64,000 nt of DNA from Streptomyces spororaveus (GCF_016755875.1 NZ_BNED01000005.1:682001-746000), one strand, 5' to 3'; positions 38,845 to 48,458 are shown, counted from the first letter of the stretch. Notes: generated by a model from the sequence alone, not told the origin. Translations and numbers: made by a program.

Positions 38845-40080
38845 ATGAACAAGGCTGCTTGGCGTTCGCTCGCGCTCGCGACCGTGCTCGCCGTCCTTCC
38901 ACTCGGAGCGCCGGCCGCCGAAGCGGAGCCGCCCGGGCCCCTGTCCGCAGACGTCGTCGCGGCCATGACGCCACAACAGCAAGGCGAGGTACTGGAACCC
39001 CTGCGGGTCGTGGCCGACGCCGCCGCGAGGGCCGGCCGGGGGCCGCACGCGGACGTGTACACACAGGTCGAGATGGCCTCCGACTACCGCTCGGTCAACG
39101 TCTACCTCACCGATCCGCAACGGGGCCCTGCCTTCCTCGACGCGGTGCGCAAGGCCAACCCGAAGGCCGACACGAAGCTGCTGAACGTGCGCACGAGCGC
39201 GAAGACGCTGCTGCAGCTCAGGAAGGAGATCACGGACTTCCGCAGCCGCAAGGACCTGCCCTTCAAGATCGAGATGGCGGGCAGCACCGTCGACGGCGGA
39301 GCGATCGAGCTCGCCGTGGACGACGCGCGGGCCGCGCAGAAGTACCTCGCAGGGCCCGCCGTCGCCCAGCAGCTCGCGGCAGCCCGAGCCACCCCCATCC
39401 GCATCCGCGCGTCCGCTCCCTCGGTGCCGCTGAGCCGGTGGGACGACCGGGCGCCGTTCTACGCAGGGGCCGCGCTCGGACCCGCGAGCGGCTCGTTCGC
39501 CACATGCACCAGCGGAATCCCTGCAGTAAGCACCGTGGACAACCGCCAGTGGCTCGTCACCGCGGGCCACTGCTATGGCCCCGGCGCGACCGTCTTCACT
39601 GCGGGCGGCTTCCGCGTCGGCCAGATCGAAGCCGAGATCGCCGACCTCGACTCGGCGTTCATCGCGGCGCCGGCGAGCCGCTACACGTGGGACGGCCTCG
39701 ACGCGCAGGGGTACACCCGCCGCCTCAACGGCGTACGCAACGCGGCGGTGGGCGACTTCACCTGCCAACTCGGCTACAACTCCAAGGTCGTCTGCAACAT
39801 CCGTACCACTTACGCGGGCAGCGCCACCTGGGTGACCGAAAGCGCGTACGTCTGGGGAAGCGCCGGCGTCCCGCACAACGGCGGCATCGTCGCCCGGCCC
39901 GGCGACAGCGGCGGCCCCGTGATCACCATCAACGACCAGGACTCCCGGCAGCTGAACGGCATGGTCGTCAATGCGTGGGGCTGTGAGGGCGTCGGCAACG
40001 ACAGGGTCTGCCGTTACGAGGTGGGCTGGATCGAAGTGGGCGACATCTTCGAACGGTTCGGCCTCAGGCTCGCGGACTGA
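38845..40080 (+). CDS. Secreted trypsin-like serine protease (S1 family)
   Basis: 411 residues. A signal peptide (KAAWRSLALATVLAVLPLG, cleavage near APAAEA) is followed by a propeptide-like region (about 28-195) and an S1 chymotrypsin domain: TAGHC (His242), DLDSAF (Asp267/269) and GDSGGP (Ser355). Paired cysteines (CTS...GHC, CQLG...VCN, GCEGVGNDRVC) suit disulfides. The long pro-region resembles alpha-lytic-type proteases, and the mature enzyme is probably secreted and self-processed. It has its own promoter region with a GTGCAC palindrome at about 38816. Confidence 0.9.
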   Translation: MNKAAWRSLALATVLAVLPLGAPAAEAEPPGPLSADVVAAMTPQQQGEVLEPLRVVADAAARAGRGPHADVYTQVEMASDYRSVNVYLTDPQRGPAFLDAVRKANPKADTKLLNVRTSAKTLLQLRKEITDFRSRKDLPFKIEMAGSTVDGGAIELAVDDARAAQKYLAGPAVAQQLAAARATPIRIRASAPSVPLSRWDDRAPFYAGAALGPASGSFATCTSGIPAVSTVDNRQWLVTAGHCYGPGATVFTAGGFRVGQIEAEIADLDSAFIAAPASRYTWDGLDAQGYTRRLNGVRNAAVGDFTCQLGYNSKVVCNIRTTYAGSATWVTESAYVWGSAGVPHNGGIVARPGDSGGPVITINDQDSRQLNGMVVNAWGCEGVGNDRVCRYEVGWIEVGDIFERFGLRLAD

Positions 40081-40110
40081 CACGGGCTGACACGGACGGG
40101 ACGTGGGGTC

Positions 40111-40130
40111 GGCCCGGTGACTGCCGGGTC
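40111..40130. terminator. Hairpin between protease and SulP genes
   Basis: GGCCCGG/CCGGGTC arms (7 bp, one G-T wobble) with a 6-nt loop, 30 bp after the protease stop and before the convergent SulP gene. Confidence 0.4.
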
Positions 40131-40265
40131 GGCCTCCGGGGCCTGAAGCCCGGCGCGCCCCTCCGGGCCGTTCCTGCCCGCCGAGCTCGGCAACAACCGA
40201 CGCTCGACTGCCACGAGCAGCGCGAAGGCGAGCCGATCCAACCGCAGCACTACGCGTGGTCCTGC

Positions 40266-41966
40266 TCATTCCGCCGCGAACCCTGCCCCGCGGCTCCATG
40301 CCCGATAGGCCTCCAGAGCCGTGGGCAGGGTCGGGTAGATGCGGTCGGCGCCCACCGAGGCGGTCAGGCCGTAAGCGTCCAGGTCCTCGCGGAGTTCCTG
40401 TTTGACCCTGGCCAGGGCGAGGACGATGCCGCGGTCCTCGAGTTCCTGGCGGAGTGTCTCCACGGCGTCCAGTGCCGTGATGTCCACCTCCACGTTCGCC
40501 TCGGTGTTGAGGACGAACCAGCGCGTCGGAGACCGCTGCCCGTCGACCGCTGCCAGGGCACGGCGGCGGAAGTTCTCCGCGTTGGCGAAGAACAGCGGCG
40601 AGTCGTAGCGGTAGATCAGCAGCCCCGGGACCGTCCGCGCCGTCGGGTAGTCGTCCACGTCGTGCATGCCGGCGAGCCCGGGCACCATGCCTTCCACGGC
40701 GTCGTGCGGGCGGGCCACACGGGCCAGCAACTCGACCACGGACAGGGTCACGGCGACGAGCACTCCGTACAGGATGCCGAGGGCCAGAACGCCCAGGAGG
40801 CATCCGAGTGCCAGCAGCAGCTCGCGCCGGCGGAAGGCCGCGAGACGCCGGAACTCGCCCACTTCGACGAGGCGGACGGCGGCGTAGACGACGATGGCGC
40901 CGAGGACGGCGCTCGGGGTGTGGGCCAGGAGCGGCCCCAGGAAGAGGAGGACCATCAGTACCGCGAGTGCGGCGAACAGGGAGTAGGCCTGGCTCCGCGC
41001 CTTCGCCGACTGGGCCAACGCGGTGCGGCTGGCGCTGCTGCTGACGGGGAACCCGTACATGAGGCCCGCCCCCAGGTTCGCCGCCCCCAGGGCCAGCAGC
41101 TCACGGTTGGGGTCGAGCGGAAGCGGGTCGCCCCGGTCGGCGAAGGCCCGGGCGGTGAGGATCACGTCCGAGTAGCCGACGAGAAGGACGCCCAGCGCCG
41201 GGATCACCAGCTGCGGAAGGTCGCCGGGGGGCGGCAGCGCGGGCACGGGCAGCCCGGAGGGTACGGATCCGATCACGGCGATCCCGTACCGCTCGTCCAG
41301 CCCGAATGCCGCCACCAGGGCGGTGACGGCGACAAGGGCGAGCAGGGGACGCGGAACCGTCCGCCAGTACCTCGGCGCCACCAGGAGCAGGACCAGCACG
41401 GCGGCGGCCAGGACGACGGTCGGCCAGTGAACGTGCGAGACGTTGAGGGCGAAGGTGTACAGCTGTGTGAAGAAGCCGGAGCCGGTGGCTCGTACTCCGG
41501 TGAGCCGGGGCAGCTGGTCGACGATCATGATCAGGGCGACACCGGCGAGGTAGCCGACGAGCACGGGCCGTGAGAGCAGGTCGGCGAGAAACCCGAGGCG
41601 CACGGCCCAGGCCGCCAGCGACACCAGGCCGACGACCACGGCGAGGGCCGCCGCGAGCACCGCGTACCGGCCCGGGTCCCCTCCTGCGAGCGGCCCCACG
41701 GCGACGGCCGTCATCAGCGCGGTGGTCGACTCGGGTCCCACCGAGAGCAGCCGTGAGGAACCGATCGAGGCGTAGAGCACCATGGCGGGCAGCACGGCCC
41801 AGAGTCCCGCGACCGGTGGCAGCCCAGCCACCCCCGCATAGGCCATGACCTGGGGCACCAGATAGGCGGCCACGGCGATTCCGGCCAGTGCGTCCCGACC
41901 GAGCCACGCCCGGCGGTACCCCCTGAGACCGAGGGGCAGCAGGGACGGCCTTCCACGTGCGGACAT
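40266..41966 (-). CDS. SulP family anion transporter with STAS domain
   Basis: 566 residues. About 10-12 membrane helices with SulP features: DALAGIAVAAYLVPQVMAYAGVAGLPPVAGLW near the N-terminus and SVGPESTTALM. Residues about 440-560 form a C-terminal STAS domain (WFVLNTEANVEVDITALDAVETL). Family members exchange sulfate, bicarbonate or other inorganic anions. No carbonic anhydrase is fused or adjacent. It lies upstream of PPK2 with 55 bp between, both on the minus strand but in the order PPK2 then SulP, so they may be one transcript. Confidence 0.9.
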   Translation of the reverse strand: MSARGRPSLLPLGLRGYRRAWLGRDALAGIAVAAYLVPQVMAYAGVAGLPPVAGLWAVLPAMVLYASIGSSRLLSVGPESTTALMTAVAVGPLAGGDPGRYAVLAAALAVVVGLVSLAAWAVRLGFLADLLSRPVLVGYLAGVALIMIVDQLPRLTGVRATGSGFFTQLYTFALNVSHVHWPTVVLAAAVLVLLLVAPRYWRTVPRPLLALVAVTALVAAFGLDERYGIAVIGSVPSGLPVPALPPPGDLPQLVIPALGVLLVGYSDVILTARAFADRGDPLPLDPNRELLALGAANLGAGLMYGFPVSSSASRTALAQSAKARSQAYSLFAALAVLMVLLFLGPLLAHTPSAVLGAIVVYAAVRLVEVGEFRRLAAFRRRELLLALGCLLGVLALGILYGVLVAVTLSVVELLARVARPHDAVEGMVPGLAGMHDVDDYPTARTVPGLLIYRYDSPLFFANAENFRRRALAAVDGQRSPTRWFVLNTEANVEVDITALDAVETLRQELEDRGIVLALARVKQELREDLDAYGLTASVGADRIYPTLPTALEAYRAWSRGAGFAAE

Positions 41967-42020
41967 CGCGCTCCTCGCTGACGGTGCACTTGGCGACTCC
42001 GCGTCGGAATCTGCCGCGCT

Positions 42021-42815
42021 TCAGTCGTTCCCGAGCGTGGACGCATGGTCGGGGACGGCGTTCTGGAGGTCCTTGGGAGGTCGCTGGTATCCCGTGGAAG
42101 GAGGACGGGGCGGCAGGGTGAGCGACGGCAGGGCCACGTCCGCGTAGGGAAGCGAGGACAGCAGGTGGGCGATCATGTTGAGTCTCGCGCTGCGCTTGTC
42201 GTCGCTCTCGACCACGTACCAGGGGGCGTCCGCCGTGTCGGTGTGGACGAGCATTTCGTCCTTGGCCCGCGAGTACGCCTCCCAGCGCGTGAGGGACTCC
42301 AGGTCCATCGGGGAGAGCTTCCAGCGCCGCAGCGGGTCCTTCGCCCGGGCGCGGAACCGCTCCTCCTGCACTGCGTCGCTGACGGAGAACCAGTACTTGC
42401 GGAGCAGGATCCCGTCTTCGACGAGCATGTGCTCGAAGACCGGACACTGGCGCAGGAAGAGCCGGTGTTCCGCCGGTGTGCAGAAGCCCATGACGTGCTC
42501 GACTCCGGCGCGGTTGTACCAGCTGCGGTCGAACAGGACGATCTCGCCGGCGGCGGGCAGGTGCTCGACGTAGCGCTGGAAGTACCACTGGCTGCGCTCC
42601 CGTTCCGTCGGCGTGGGCAGGGCCGTGATGCGTGCGACACGGGGGTTGAGGTGTTCCGCGACCCGCTTGATCGTGCCTCCCTTGCCCGCCGCGTCACGGC
42701 CCTCGAAGACGACCACCAGCCGGGCGCCCTCCGCGCGCACCCACTCCTGGAGTTTGATCAGCTCCGTCTGGAGCCGCAGCAGCTCGTCCTCGTAGACCGC
42801 CTTCTTCAGACCCAT
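42021..42815 (-). CDS. ppk2: Polyphosphate kinase 2
   Basis: 264 residues from ATG 42815. Walker A FEGRDAAGKGGT (residues 38-48) and Walker B LFDRSWYNRAG are diagnostic of PPK2, which transfers phosphate between polyphosphate and nucleoside di- or monophosphates. The lid segment RARAKDPLRRWKLSP and VESDDKRSARLNMIAHLL complete the fold. Length suits a single-domain class I/III enzyme. It is divergent from the GAF histidine kinase (141 bp between starts), in a group with PNPOx and STAS genes that suggests energy-stress adaptation. Confidence 0.93.
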   Translation of the reverse strand: MGLKKAVYEDELLRLQTELIKLQEWVRAEGARLVVVFEGRDAAGKGGTIKRVAEHLNPRVARITALPTPTERERSQWYFQRYVEHLPAAGEIVLFDRSWYNRAGVEHVMGFCTPAEHRLFLRQCPVFEHMLVEDGILLRKYWFSVSDAVQEERFRARAKDPLRRWKLSPMDLESLTRWEAYSRAKDEMLVHTDTADAPWYVVESDDKRSARLNMIAHLLSSLPYADVALPSLTLPPRPPSTGYQRPPKDLQNAVPDHASTLGND

Positions 42816-42956
42816 GGCGCATCCTCCCCGTCGTCGTGCGTTTCGATCAAAGTCAGTCACGGCGGCCATCCGCGCGCAACGACGCCCATCGGGCCCCGGC
42901 GTGTCGATACGCTGACCGTGGATCGGGCAACCGAGCGGCCGTCGGAGGGGAAGCGC

Positions 42957-44675
42957 GTGGGTGTGGGGGATCCGTTGACCCGGGTACCGAGGATGCGGCT
43001 GGACGAGCTGCTGGACGAGCTCCAGGTGCGCATCGACGAAGTGCGCGGTACGCGGGACCGGGTGCACAGCCTCCTGGAGGCCGTGGTGTCGGTGGGGCGG
43101 GAGCTTGATCTCGCCCAGGTGCTGCGGCGGATCGTGGAGGCGGCCGCGCTGCTCGTCGACGCCGAATACGGCGCGCTGGGAGTGATCGGCCCCGACGGCC
43201 GCACGCTTTCGCAGTTCCTGACCGTGGGGCTCACGGATGCGGAGATCGCCGAGATCGGTCCCCTGCCGGCGGGCCACGGCCTGCTGGGGGAGGTCATCCA
43301 CCACCCGGAGCCACTGCGCCTGACGGATCTCGGCGCGCACTCCTCGTCCTACGGCTTTCCGGCCCATCACCCGCCGATGCGTACGTTCCTGGGCGTGCCG
43401 ATCCGGGTCCGCGAGGAGGTGTTCGGCAATCTCTATCTGACCGACAAGCGTGGCGGGATCGACTTCGACACCGAGGACGAGACGGTGATCTCCACCCTCT
43501 CGGTGGCGGCGGGTGTCGCGATCGACAACGCGCGGCTCTACGAGGGCTCGCAGCGCCAGCAGCGATGGCTCAAGGCCAATGCGGAGATCACCGAAAGCCT
43601 GCTGTCGGGCAGCTCCCGCCCGGCGGTGCTGGAGCTCATCGCCCGCCGCGCACAAGAGATCACCGCGGCACGCCTCGCGGACATCGCCATGCCCGTGACC
43701 GGTATCGACGGCCTGGTCGTGGAGTTCGCGGCCGGTACGGACGCGGGCGCGCGGCAAGGCCTCGTCGTCCCCTTCGCCGGCACGCTCTCCGGAGCCGCGT
43801 ACCGGGCCGGCAAGCCCGTGACGGCCGCGCCGGCCCCGGCCGGCGAACGGTACCCGGCCGAGGCCCAGGTGCAGGACGGACTGGGGCCCGCCGTGGCCGT
43901 CCCGTTGGGCACCGCGGGCGGCGAAAGCAGGGGCGTCCTGCTGCTTGCGCGCGCATCGGGAGAACCGGCGTTCGGCGAGGGCGAGCTGGAGCCCCTCGTC
44001 GCCTTCGCGGGTCAGGCCGCACTCGCGCTGGAGCTGGCGGAGCGGCGCCGGGACGCCGAGCAGATAGCACTGCTGGAGGAGCGCGACCGGATCGCCCGCG
44101 ACCTGCACGACCTGGCCATCCAGCGGCTCTTCGCCACCGGCATGACCCTGCAGAGTGCCGCTCGGCTCGTCGAGCACGAGGAGGCCTCGGAAAGGGTCGG
44201 CCGGGCGGTCGACGACCTGGACGAAACGATCAAGATCATCCGGTCGACGATCTTCGGGCTGCGCACCAGGGACCGCGAGAGCAGCCCTGGTCTGCGGGCA
44301 CGCGCCGCCCGCGCCATCGGCGACGCGGCCACCACCCTCGGTCACCCGCCGCGCCTGAGCATGGAAGGCCTGCTCGACACCGACGTACCAGCGCAGATCG
44401 CCGACCACGTGATGGCGGTGCTGGGCGAACTCCTCAGCAACGCCGCCCGGCACGCACAGGCGACCCGGGTCGGCGTGACCCTCAAGGCCGGCCGGGGCGA
44501 GGTCGTGCTGACCGTCTCGGACAACGGGAAGGGCATCGCGGCCCAGGGGCGCAGGAGCGGCCTGCGCAACCTCGACGAGCGGGCGCAGGGCCTGGGCGGC
44601 TCCTTCACCCACGAGAGGCCCGCCGCGGGTGGCACCAGGCTCGTCTGGCGGGCACCCCTCCCCACAGGGAGCTGA
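42957..44675 (+). CDS. GAF-domain sensor histidine kinase (DevS/DosT-like)
   Basis: 572 residues from GTG 42957 (CGGAGGGG upstream). Two GAF domains (about 50-195 and 215-365): the first contains DAEYGALGVIGPDGRTLSQF and HPPMRTFLGVPIRVREEVFGNLYLTDKRGG as in DevS/DosS redox and oxygen sensors. A HisKA_3 dimerisation domain has the phospho-His in ARDLHDLAIQRLF (His384), and HATPase follows (GELLSNAARHAQAT, SDNGKGI, RSGLRNLDERAQ). Proteins of this type phosphorylate DevR/NarL regulators; none is encoded within the window. The first GAF has the HHP His found near the heme site in some relatives, but heme binding is unproven. Confidence 0.9.
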   Translation: MGVGDPLTRVPRMRLDELLDELQVRIDEVRGTRDRVHSLLEAVVSVGRELDLAQVLRRIVEAAALLVDAEYGALGVIGPDGRTLSQFLTVGLTDAEIAEIGPLPAGHGLLGEVIHHPEPLRLTDLGAHSSSYGFPAHHPPMRTFLGVPIRVREEVFGNLYLTDKRGGIDFDTEDETVISTLSVAAGVAIDNARLYEGSQRQQRWLKANAEITESLLSGSSRPAVLELIARRAQEITAARLADIAMPVTGIDGLVVEFAAGTDAGARQGLVVPFAGTLSGAAYRAGKPVTAAPAPAGERYPAEAQVQDGLGPAVAVPLGTAGGESRGVLLLARASGEPAFGEGELEPLVAFAGQAALALELAERRRDAEQIALLEERDRIARDLHDLAIQRLFATGMTLQSAARLVEHEEASERVGRAVDDLDETIKIIRSTIFGLRTRDRESSPGLRARAARAIGDAATTLGHPPRLSMEGLLDTDVPAQIADHVMAVLGELLSNAARHAQATRVGVTLKAGRGEVVLTVSDNGKGIAAQGRRSGLRNLDERAQGLGGSFTHERPAAGGTRLVWRAPLPTGS

Positions 44676-44692
44676 GAACCGGGGCAAGGGCG

Positions 44693-45187
44693 TCAGCCCC
44701 GGATCGCCGGCACGGGCCGCGTCGGGTCCCCCTCCAGCCGGAACCCGGTGACGAGGTCGGGGCGGATCCGCAGGACGCCGGTCATCGGGTGCGTCACCCA
44801 TGGATGCAGCAGGTGCGCGTACCGGTCCACCTCGTCGGCATCTGCCACCACCCTCGCGTAACCGGTGACGACGACGCTCCAACCGAGGTGCGTGACGGGA
44901 TCGATGACGTCCGCTTCGTAGGCCACCACCACACCGGGAGCGTCGGCGGGTGCCACCAGAGCGCCCAGTGCCCCGTCCTCATGGATCCGGATGACGATGT
45001 CCCCGCCCGAGACGAAATGGTTCACCGGACGGACGGCGGGCAGCGCGTGGTGCGTGAAGACGATGCGCCCCAGGGACACCGTCGAGAGCAGCCGCAGGGC
45101 CTCGGCCCTGTCCAGCTCCCGCATGTGCCGGGCGGCCGTCGTCTCGACGCACCGACCGCCGGGTCCGCGTACGGCTTCCTGATCCAT
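44693..45187 (-). CDS. Pyridoxamine 5'-phosphate oxidase-fold flavoprotein
   Basis: 164 residues from ATG 45187 (open frame upstream overlaps the STAS gene). Core strands LSTVSLGRIVFTHHALPAVRPVNHFV, GALVAPADAPGVVVAYEADVID and WSVVVTGYARVV match the PNPOx-like split-barrel fold binding FMN or F420. Rv-family members of this type belong to hypoxia-dormancy regulons, fitting the adjacent DevS-like kinase. Likely a small reductase or scavenger. It is convergent with the kinase gene (17 bp) and follows the STAS gene on the same strand. Confidence 0.8.
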   Translation of the reverse strand: MDQEAVRGPGGRCVETTAARHMRELDRAEALRLLSTVSLGRIVFTHHALPAVRPVNHFVSGGDIVIRIHEDGALGALVAPADAPGVVVAYEADVIDPVTHLGWSVVVTGYARVVADADEVDRYAHLLHPWVTHPMTGVLRIRPDLVTGFRLEGDPTRPVPAIRG

Positions 45188-45197
45188 GGTGTGTACC

Positions 45198-45524
45198 TCA
45201 CGAGACGACGAGCTGCAGGTCGCGGTCCGCGGCGAGCACCCGCATGGACTTGGCCACCAGGGGCGGCACATCGCACAGCAGGAGCCGCGTTCCCTCCGCA
45301 CGACAGCGGCGGTGCAGACGGATGAAGAGGTCGATGCCCGCGCTGTCGCAGAAGGAGAGGTCGCACAGGTTCAGGATGATGTTCCGGTGGCCGGATCGGG
45401 CGAGTTCGCACAGGCGCGGCCCCACTTGCTCCGCCGTGTAGAGGTCGAGCTCTCCGGCCAGGGCGATTCTCAGGCCCCGGTCGTCCCGGGCCACGGTCTT
45501 CAGGTCGATCAAGGCGGTCGTCAT
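45198..45524 (-). CDS. STAS-domain anti-sigma factor antagonist
   Basis: 108 residues. RIALAGELDLYTAEQV is the standard STAS opening, and LNLCDLSFCDSAGIDLFIRLHRR carries the site whose Ser is phosphorylated by the cognate anti-sigma kinase (DSAG, where SpoIIAA has DSSG). It should release a sigma factor through partner switching. No adjacent anti-sigma kinase is seen. It lies 10 bp upstream of the PNPOx gene, likely one operon. Confidence 0.87.
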   Translation of the reverse strand: MTTALIDLKTVARDDRGLRIALAGELDLYTAEQVGPRLCELARSGHRNIILNLCDLSFCDSAGIDLFIRLHRRCRAEGTRLLLCDVPPLVAKSMRVLAADRDLQLVVS

Positions 45525-45682
45525 GACGTCCTCCGCGCTGCGTGCGGCTCCGTCGAGTCGCGCCGTTCCCCGTGCACCATCAGTTCATCGGGGGGCGAGT
45601 GCGCTCGGGAAGGCCCGGCAGGCCCTTCGGACAGGGCCGAAGGTCCCTTTTCCAAGGGGCCGGTCCGATCGTGGCCAGCGGC

Positions 45683-45769
45683 ATGCGCCAGTGCATGAAC
45701 GACGCCGACGGAACCCAGGCCCCCATGACCGAGGAAGAACTCGAAAAGCTCTTCCTCACCCTCGCCTGA
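45683..45769 (+). CDS. Doubtful 28-aa ORF at the island edge
   Basis: ATG 45683 gives RQCMNDADGTQAPMTEEELEKLFLTLA, ending in a plausible amphipathic helix. Ribosome site weak. It lies in the 280-bp stretch left of the arsenic island and may be the tail of a lost gene rather than a working one. The stretch 45525-45682 shows nothing else. Confidence 0.2.
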   Translation: MRQCMNDADGTQAPMTEEELEKLFLTLA

Positions 45770-45808
45770 CAGCCACCCGGAAGAGGCCGAGTCGAGGAAC
45801 GCCATAGG

Positions 45809-47032
45809 TCATCCGCTCAGGCGGTCGCCCGGACGAGTCCCGAAGGCCGTGGCAGCGGCTGCGGCCGAGAGGACGGCGAGCAGCGCGAACAGTGCGGGGT
45901 ATCCGCCGAGGGGCCCGGCCAGGACTGCGCCGGCGAAGGGCGCGAGGGCGGCCGCGGCGTGTGCGGGTGCGCCGAGGAGGCCGGAGAGTCGGCCGTAGTG
46001 GGTGGTGCCCCAGCGGTCGGTGACGGCGGTGGCCTGGAGGAGGGTGAGGTTGCCGCGGATCACCCCGGCGAGCACGGATACGGCGACGAGCAGGGCGTAG
46101 GGGCCGACCACGGTGGCGAGGGCGGCGGTGGTGAGGGCGCCGAGGGCGATCAGGGTGACGGTGCGGGCGGTGACGCCGAGGTGGCGGGCGAGGGCCGCGT
46201 ACAGGGTGCGGCCGAGGGTCTGGCCGGCTCCGCCGAGGCCGAGGGCCCATGCGGCCTGGGTGGTGCTGTAGCCGCGTTCGAGGAGGAGGGGGACGAGGCC
46301 GATGACGACGGCGTACATGGCGAACGCGGACAGGGTGAAGGTGACGGCCAGCATCCGGAACGCCCGGCTGCGCACGACATCTTCGTGGCCGCCGGTGACG
46401 TGCGGCGGGCTCGGCGGGGCCGACGGCCAGGGGGCTTTCAGCGCGACCGCGTGGGCCGGGACGGTCAGTGCCGCGAGGATGCCGGCGAGCACGACGTAGG
46501 TGGCGCGCCAGGACATGTGGTCGGCGAGGATCGCGGCCAGGGGTGCGAAGACGGTGGAGGCGAGTCCGCCGGCGAGGGTGACGATCGTGAGTGCGCGGAT
46601 GTGGTCGGGGGCCCACCAGCGGGTGAGGGCGGCGAAGGCGGGCTGGTAGAGGATCGCGGCCATGGCTGCTCCGGCGAGCAGCCATCCGGCGGAGAAGACG
46701 GCCAGGTTGGGGGCAGCGGCGATCACCAGCAGGCTCAGCGAAGCCAGGACGGAGCCGGTGGTCATGACGGTGCGGGGGCCGCGGTGGTCCAGGACGCGGC
46801 CTACGTAGATCCCGGCTACGGCCGAGACGACGAGGGCGGCGGAGAACGCCGCGGTGGTTGCGCCCGCGCTCCAGCCGGTGTCGGCGGTGATGGCCGGGTT
46901 GAGGACGAGGAAGGCGTAGTAGACGATGCCCCAGCTGGTGATCTGGCTGAGGCAGAGGGCGGGCAGGACGGCGCGTGGCCGCGACCGGACCCCCGTCCCG
47001 GCCGCGGCCACGCCGCTTTGAAGGTCGCTCAC
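45809..47032 (-). CDS. MFS transporter in arsenic cluster
   Basis: 407 residues from GTG 47032, one base after the ArsO-like stop, so translationally linked; the longer frame upstream repeats the neighbour's C-terminus in another frame. Twelve membrane helices with the motif-A-like YVGRVLDHRGPRTVMTTG and PLAAILADHMSWRATYVV. Its co-operonic placement with arsO and a Cys-rich miniprotein behind an ArsR operator suggests export of an arsenical, possibly a methylated or organo-arsenical form, but family assignment alone (monocarboxylate/oxalate-like MFS) does not establish it. Confidence 0.8.
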   Translation of the reverse strand: MSDLQSGVAAAGTGVRSRPRAVLPALCLSQITSWGIVYYAFLVLNPAITADTGWSAGATTAAFSAALVVSAVAGIYVGRVLDHRGPRTVMTTGSVLASLSLLVIAAAPNLAVFSAGWLLAGAAMAAILYQPAFAALTRWWAPDHIRALTIVTLAGGLASTVFAPLAAILADHMSWRATYVVLAGILAALTVPAHAVALKAPWPSAPPSPPHVTGGHEDVVRSRAFRMLAVTFTLSAFAMYAVVIGLVPLLLERGYSTTQAAWALGLGGAGQTLGRTLYAALARHLGVTARTVTLIALGALTTAALATVVGPYALLVAVSVLAGVIRGNLTLLQATAVTDRWGTTHYGRLSGLLGAPAHAAAALAPFAGAVLAGPLGGYPALFALLAVLSAAAAATAFGTRPGDRLSG

Positions 47033-47033
47033 C

Positions 47034-48404
47034 TCAGCAGCCGCCGGAAGAAGCGGGAGCGGGAACGGCGCCGATGGTGAGGGCGGCCGGGGCCGCGCAG
47101 CACCCGCCACCGGTCTCCTCGGCGGCGGCGGGCTCGTCGAAGAGGCCCGCGCCGCCGCACACCCCGGTTTCGGGGAGGGTGAGTTCGACGCGCTCGGCCG
47201 CTTCCTGGTCGCCTGCGAGGTGGGCGGCGATGGAGCGGACCTGCTCGTAGCCGGTCATGGCGAGGAAGGTGGGGGCGCGGCCGTAGGACTTCATGCCGAC
47301 GAGGTAGACGTCCTTCTCCGGGTGGGAGAGCTCGCCCATGCCGTGGGGGTAGACGGTGCCGCAGGAGTGCTGGTTGGGGTCGATCAGCGGCGCGAGTGCG
47401 ACCGGGGCCTGGAGGCGCTCGTCCAGGCCCAGGCGCAGCTCGCCGAGGAAGGACAGGTCGGGGCGGAAGCCGGTGAGGACGATGACCTCGTCGACCGGGT
47501 CGAGACGGCGGCCGTCCTCACCGGTCAGGATCACGCGGCCCTCCCCGTCACGCTCGAAGGCGTCCGTGCGGAAGCCGGTGACCGCGTCGGCGTAGCCGCC
47601 GTCGACGGCCGCCTTGGCCGCCAGGCCGAGGGCGCCGCGGGCGGGCAGTTGGTCGGCCTCGCCGCCGCCGAAGGTCGAGCCGGAGATTCCGCGGCGCAGG
47701 ATCCACGTGGCGTGGGTCCCCCGGCCGTCGTCGGACGTGGCGAGATCGGCCAGGTAGGCGAGGGCGGTGAAGGCGGAGGCGCCGGAGCCGATGACCGCGG
47801 TGCGCTTCCCGGCGTAGCGGGCGCGGACGGCGGGGTCCTTCAGGTCCGGGACGCGGTGGGCAATGCGGTCGGCGGCGGCCTTCTCGCCGAGGGCGGCGAG
47901 CCCGCTGCCTCCGGCGGGGCTGGGGGTGGACCAGGTGCCGGAGGCGTCGATGACGGCGCGGGCGAAGAGGCGGTGCTCGTGGCCGTCGGCGTTCTCGTAG
48001 TGGACGACGAAGGGCTGGGTGTCGCGGTCGGCGTCGACGATGCGGTCGCGGCCGGCGCGGGAGACTCCGGTGACGCGCGCTCCGTAGCGGACCTGCTCGC
48101 CGAGCACGTCGGCCAGCGGCTGGAGGTAGAGCTCGGCCCAGTCCCCGCCGGAGGGATAGGTGTCCTCGGCGGGCTTGGTCCAGCCGGTCGGGGCCAGGAG
48201 CTTCTCGGCGGCCGGGTCGACGAGTTCGCCCCAGCGGGAGAACAGCCGCACGTGAGCCCACTCGCGCACGGCGGCACCGGCGAGCGGGCCTGCTTCCAGG
48301 ACGAGGGGCGTGATGTCCCGGTCGAGGAGGTGGGCGGCGGCGGCGAGTCCGGCGGGGCCGGCCCCGATGACGACGACGGGCAGCTCGGTGGTGGTCTCGC
48401 TCAT
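47034..48404 (-). CDS. arsO: ArsO-like FAD-dependent oxidoreductase
   Basis: 456 residues. FAD-binding VVVIGAGPAGLAAAAHLL at the N-terminus, second dinucleotide site AVIGSGASAFTALAYL (about 210), ATG-type VLTGFRPDL and GTVYPHGMGELSHPEKDVYLVGMKSYGRAP near the C-terminus. It matches the flavin monooxygenases found in ars operons (ArsO). A Cys-rich tail with GGGCCAAP and a terminal SSGGC could bind arsenite or transfer it. It is transcribed with the miniprotein upstream and the MFS gene downstream, under the divergent ArsR operator. Substrate not certain. Confidence 0.8.
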   Translation of the reverse strand: MSETTTELPVVVIGAGPAGLAAAAHLLDRDITPLVLEAGPLAGAAVREWAHVRLFSRWGELVDPAAEKLLAPTGWTKPAEDTYPSGGDWAELYLQPLADVLGEQVRYGARVTGVSRAGRDRIVDADRDTQPFVVHYENADGHEHRLFARAVIDASGTWSTPSPAGGSGLAALGEKAAADRIAHRVPDLKDPAVRARYAGKRTAVIGSGASAFTALAYLADLATSDDGRGTHATWILRRGISGSTFGGGEADQLPARGALGLAAKAAVDGGYADAVTGFRTDAFERDGEGRVILTGEDGRRLDPVDEVIVLTGFRPDLSFLGELRLGLDERLQAPVALAPLIDPNQHSCGTVYPHGMGELSHPEKDVYLVGMKSYGRAPTFLAMTGYEQVRSIAAHLAGDQEAAERVELTLPETGVCGGAGLFDEPAAAEETGGGCCAAPAALTIGAVPAPASSGGC

Positions 48405-48458
48405 GGCATGTCTCCGGGTCTTCGTGCAGGCGGGTGGGTGGGTGGAGGCTTCTAGTGG

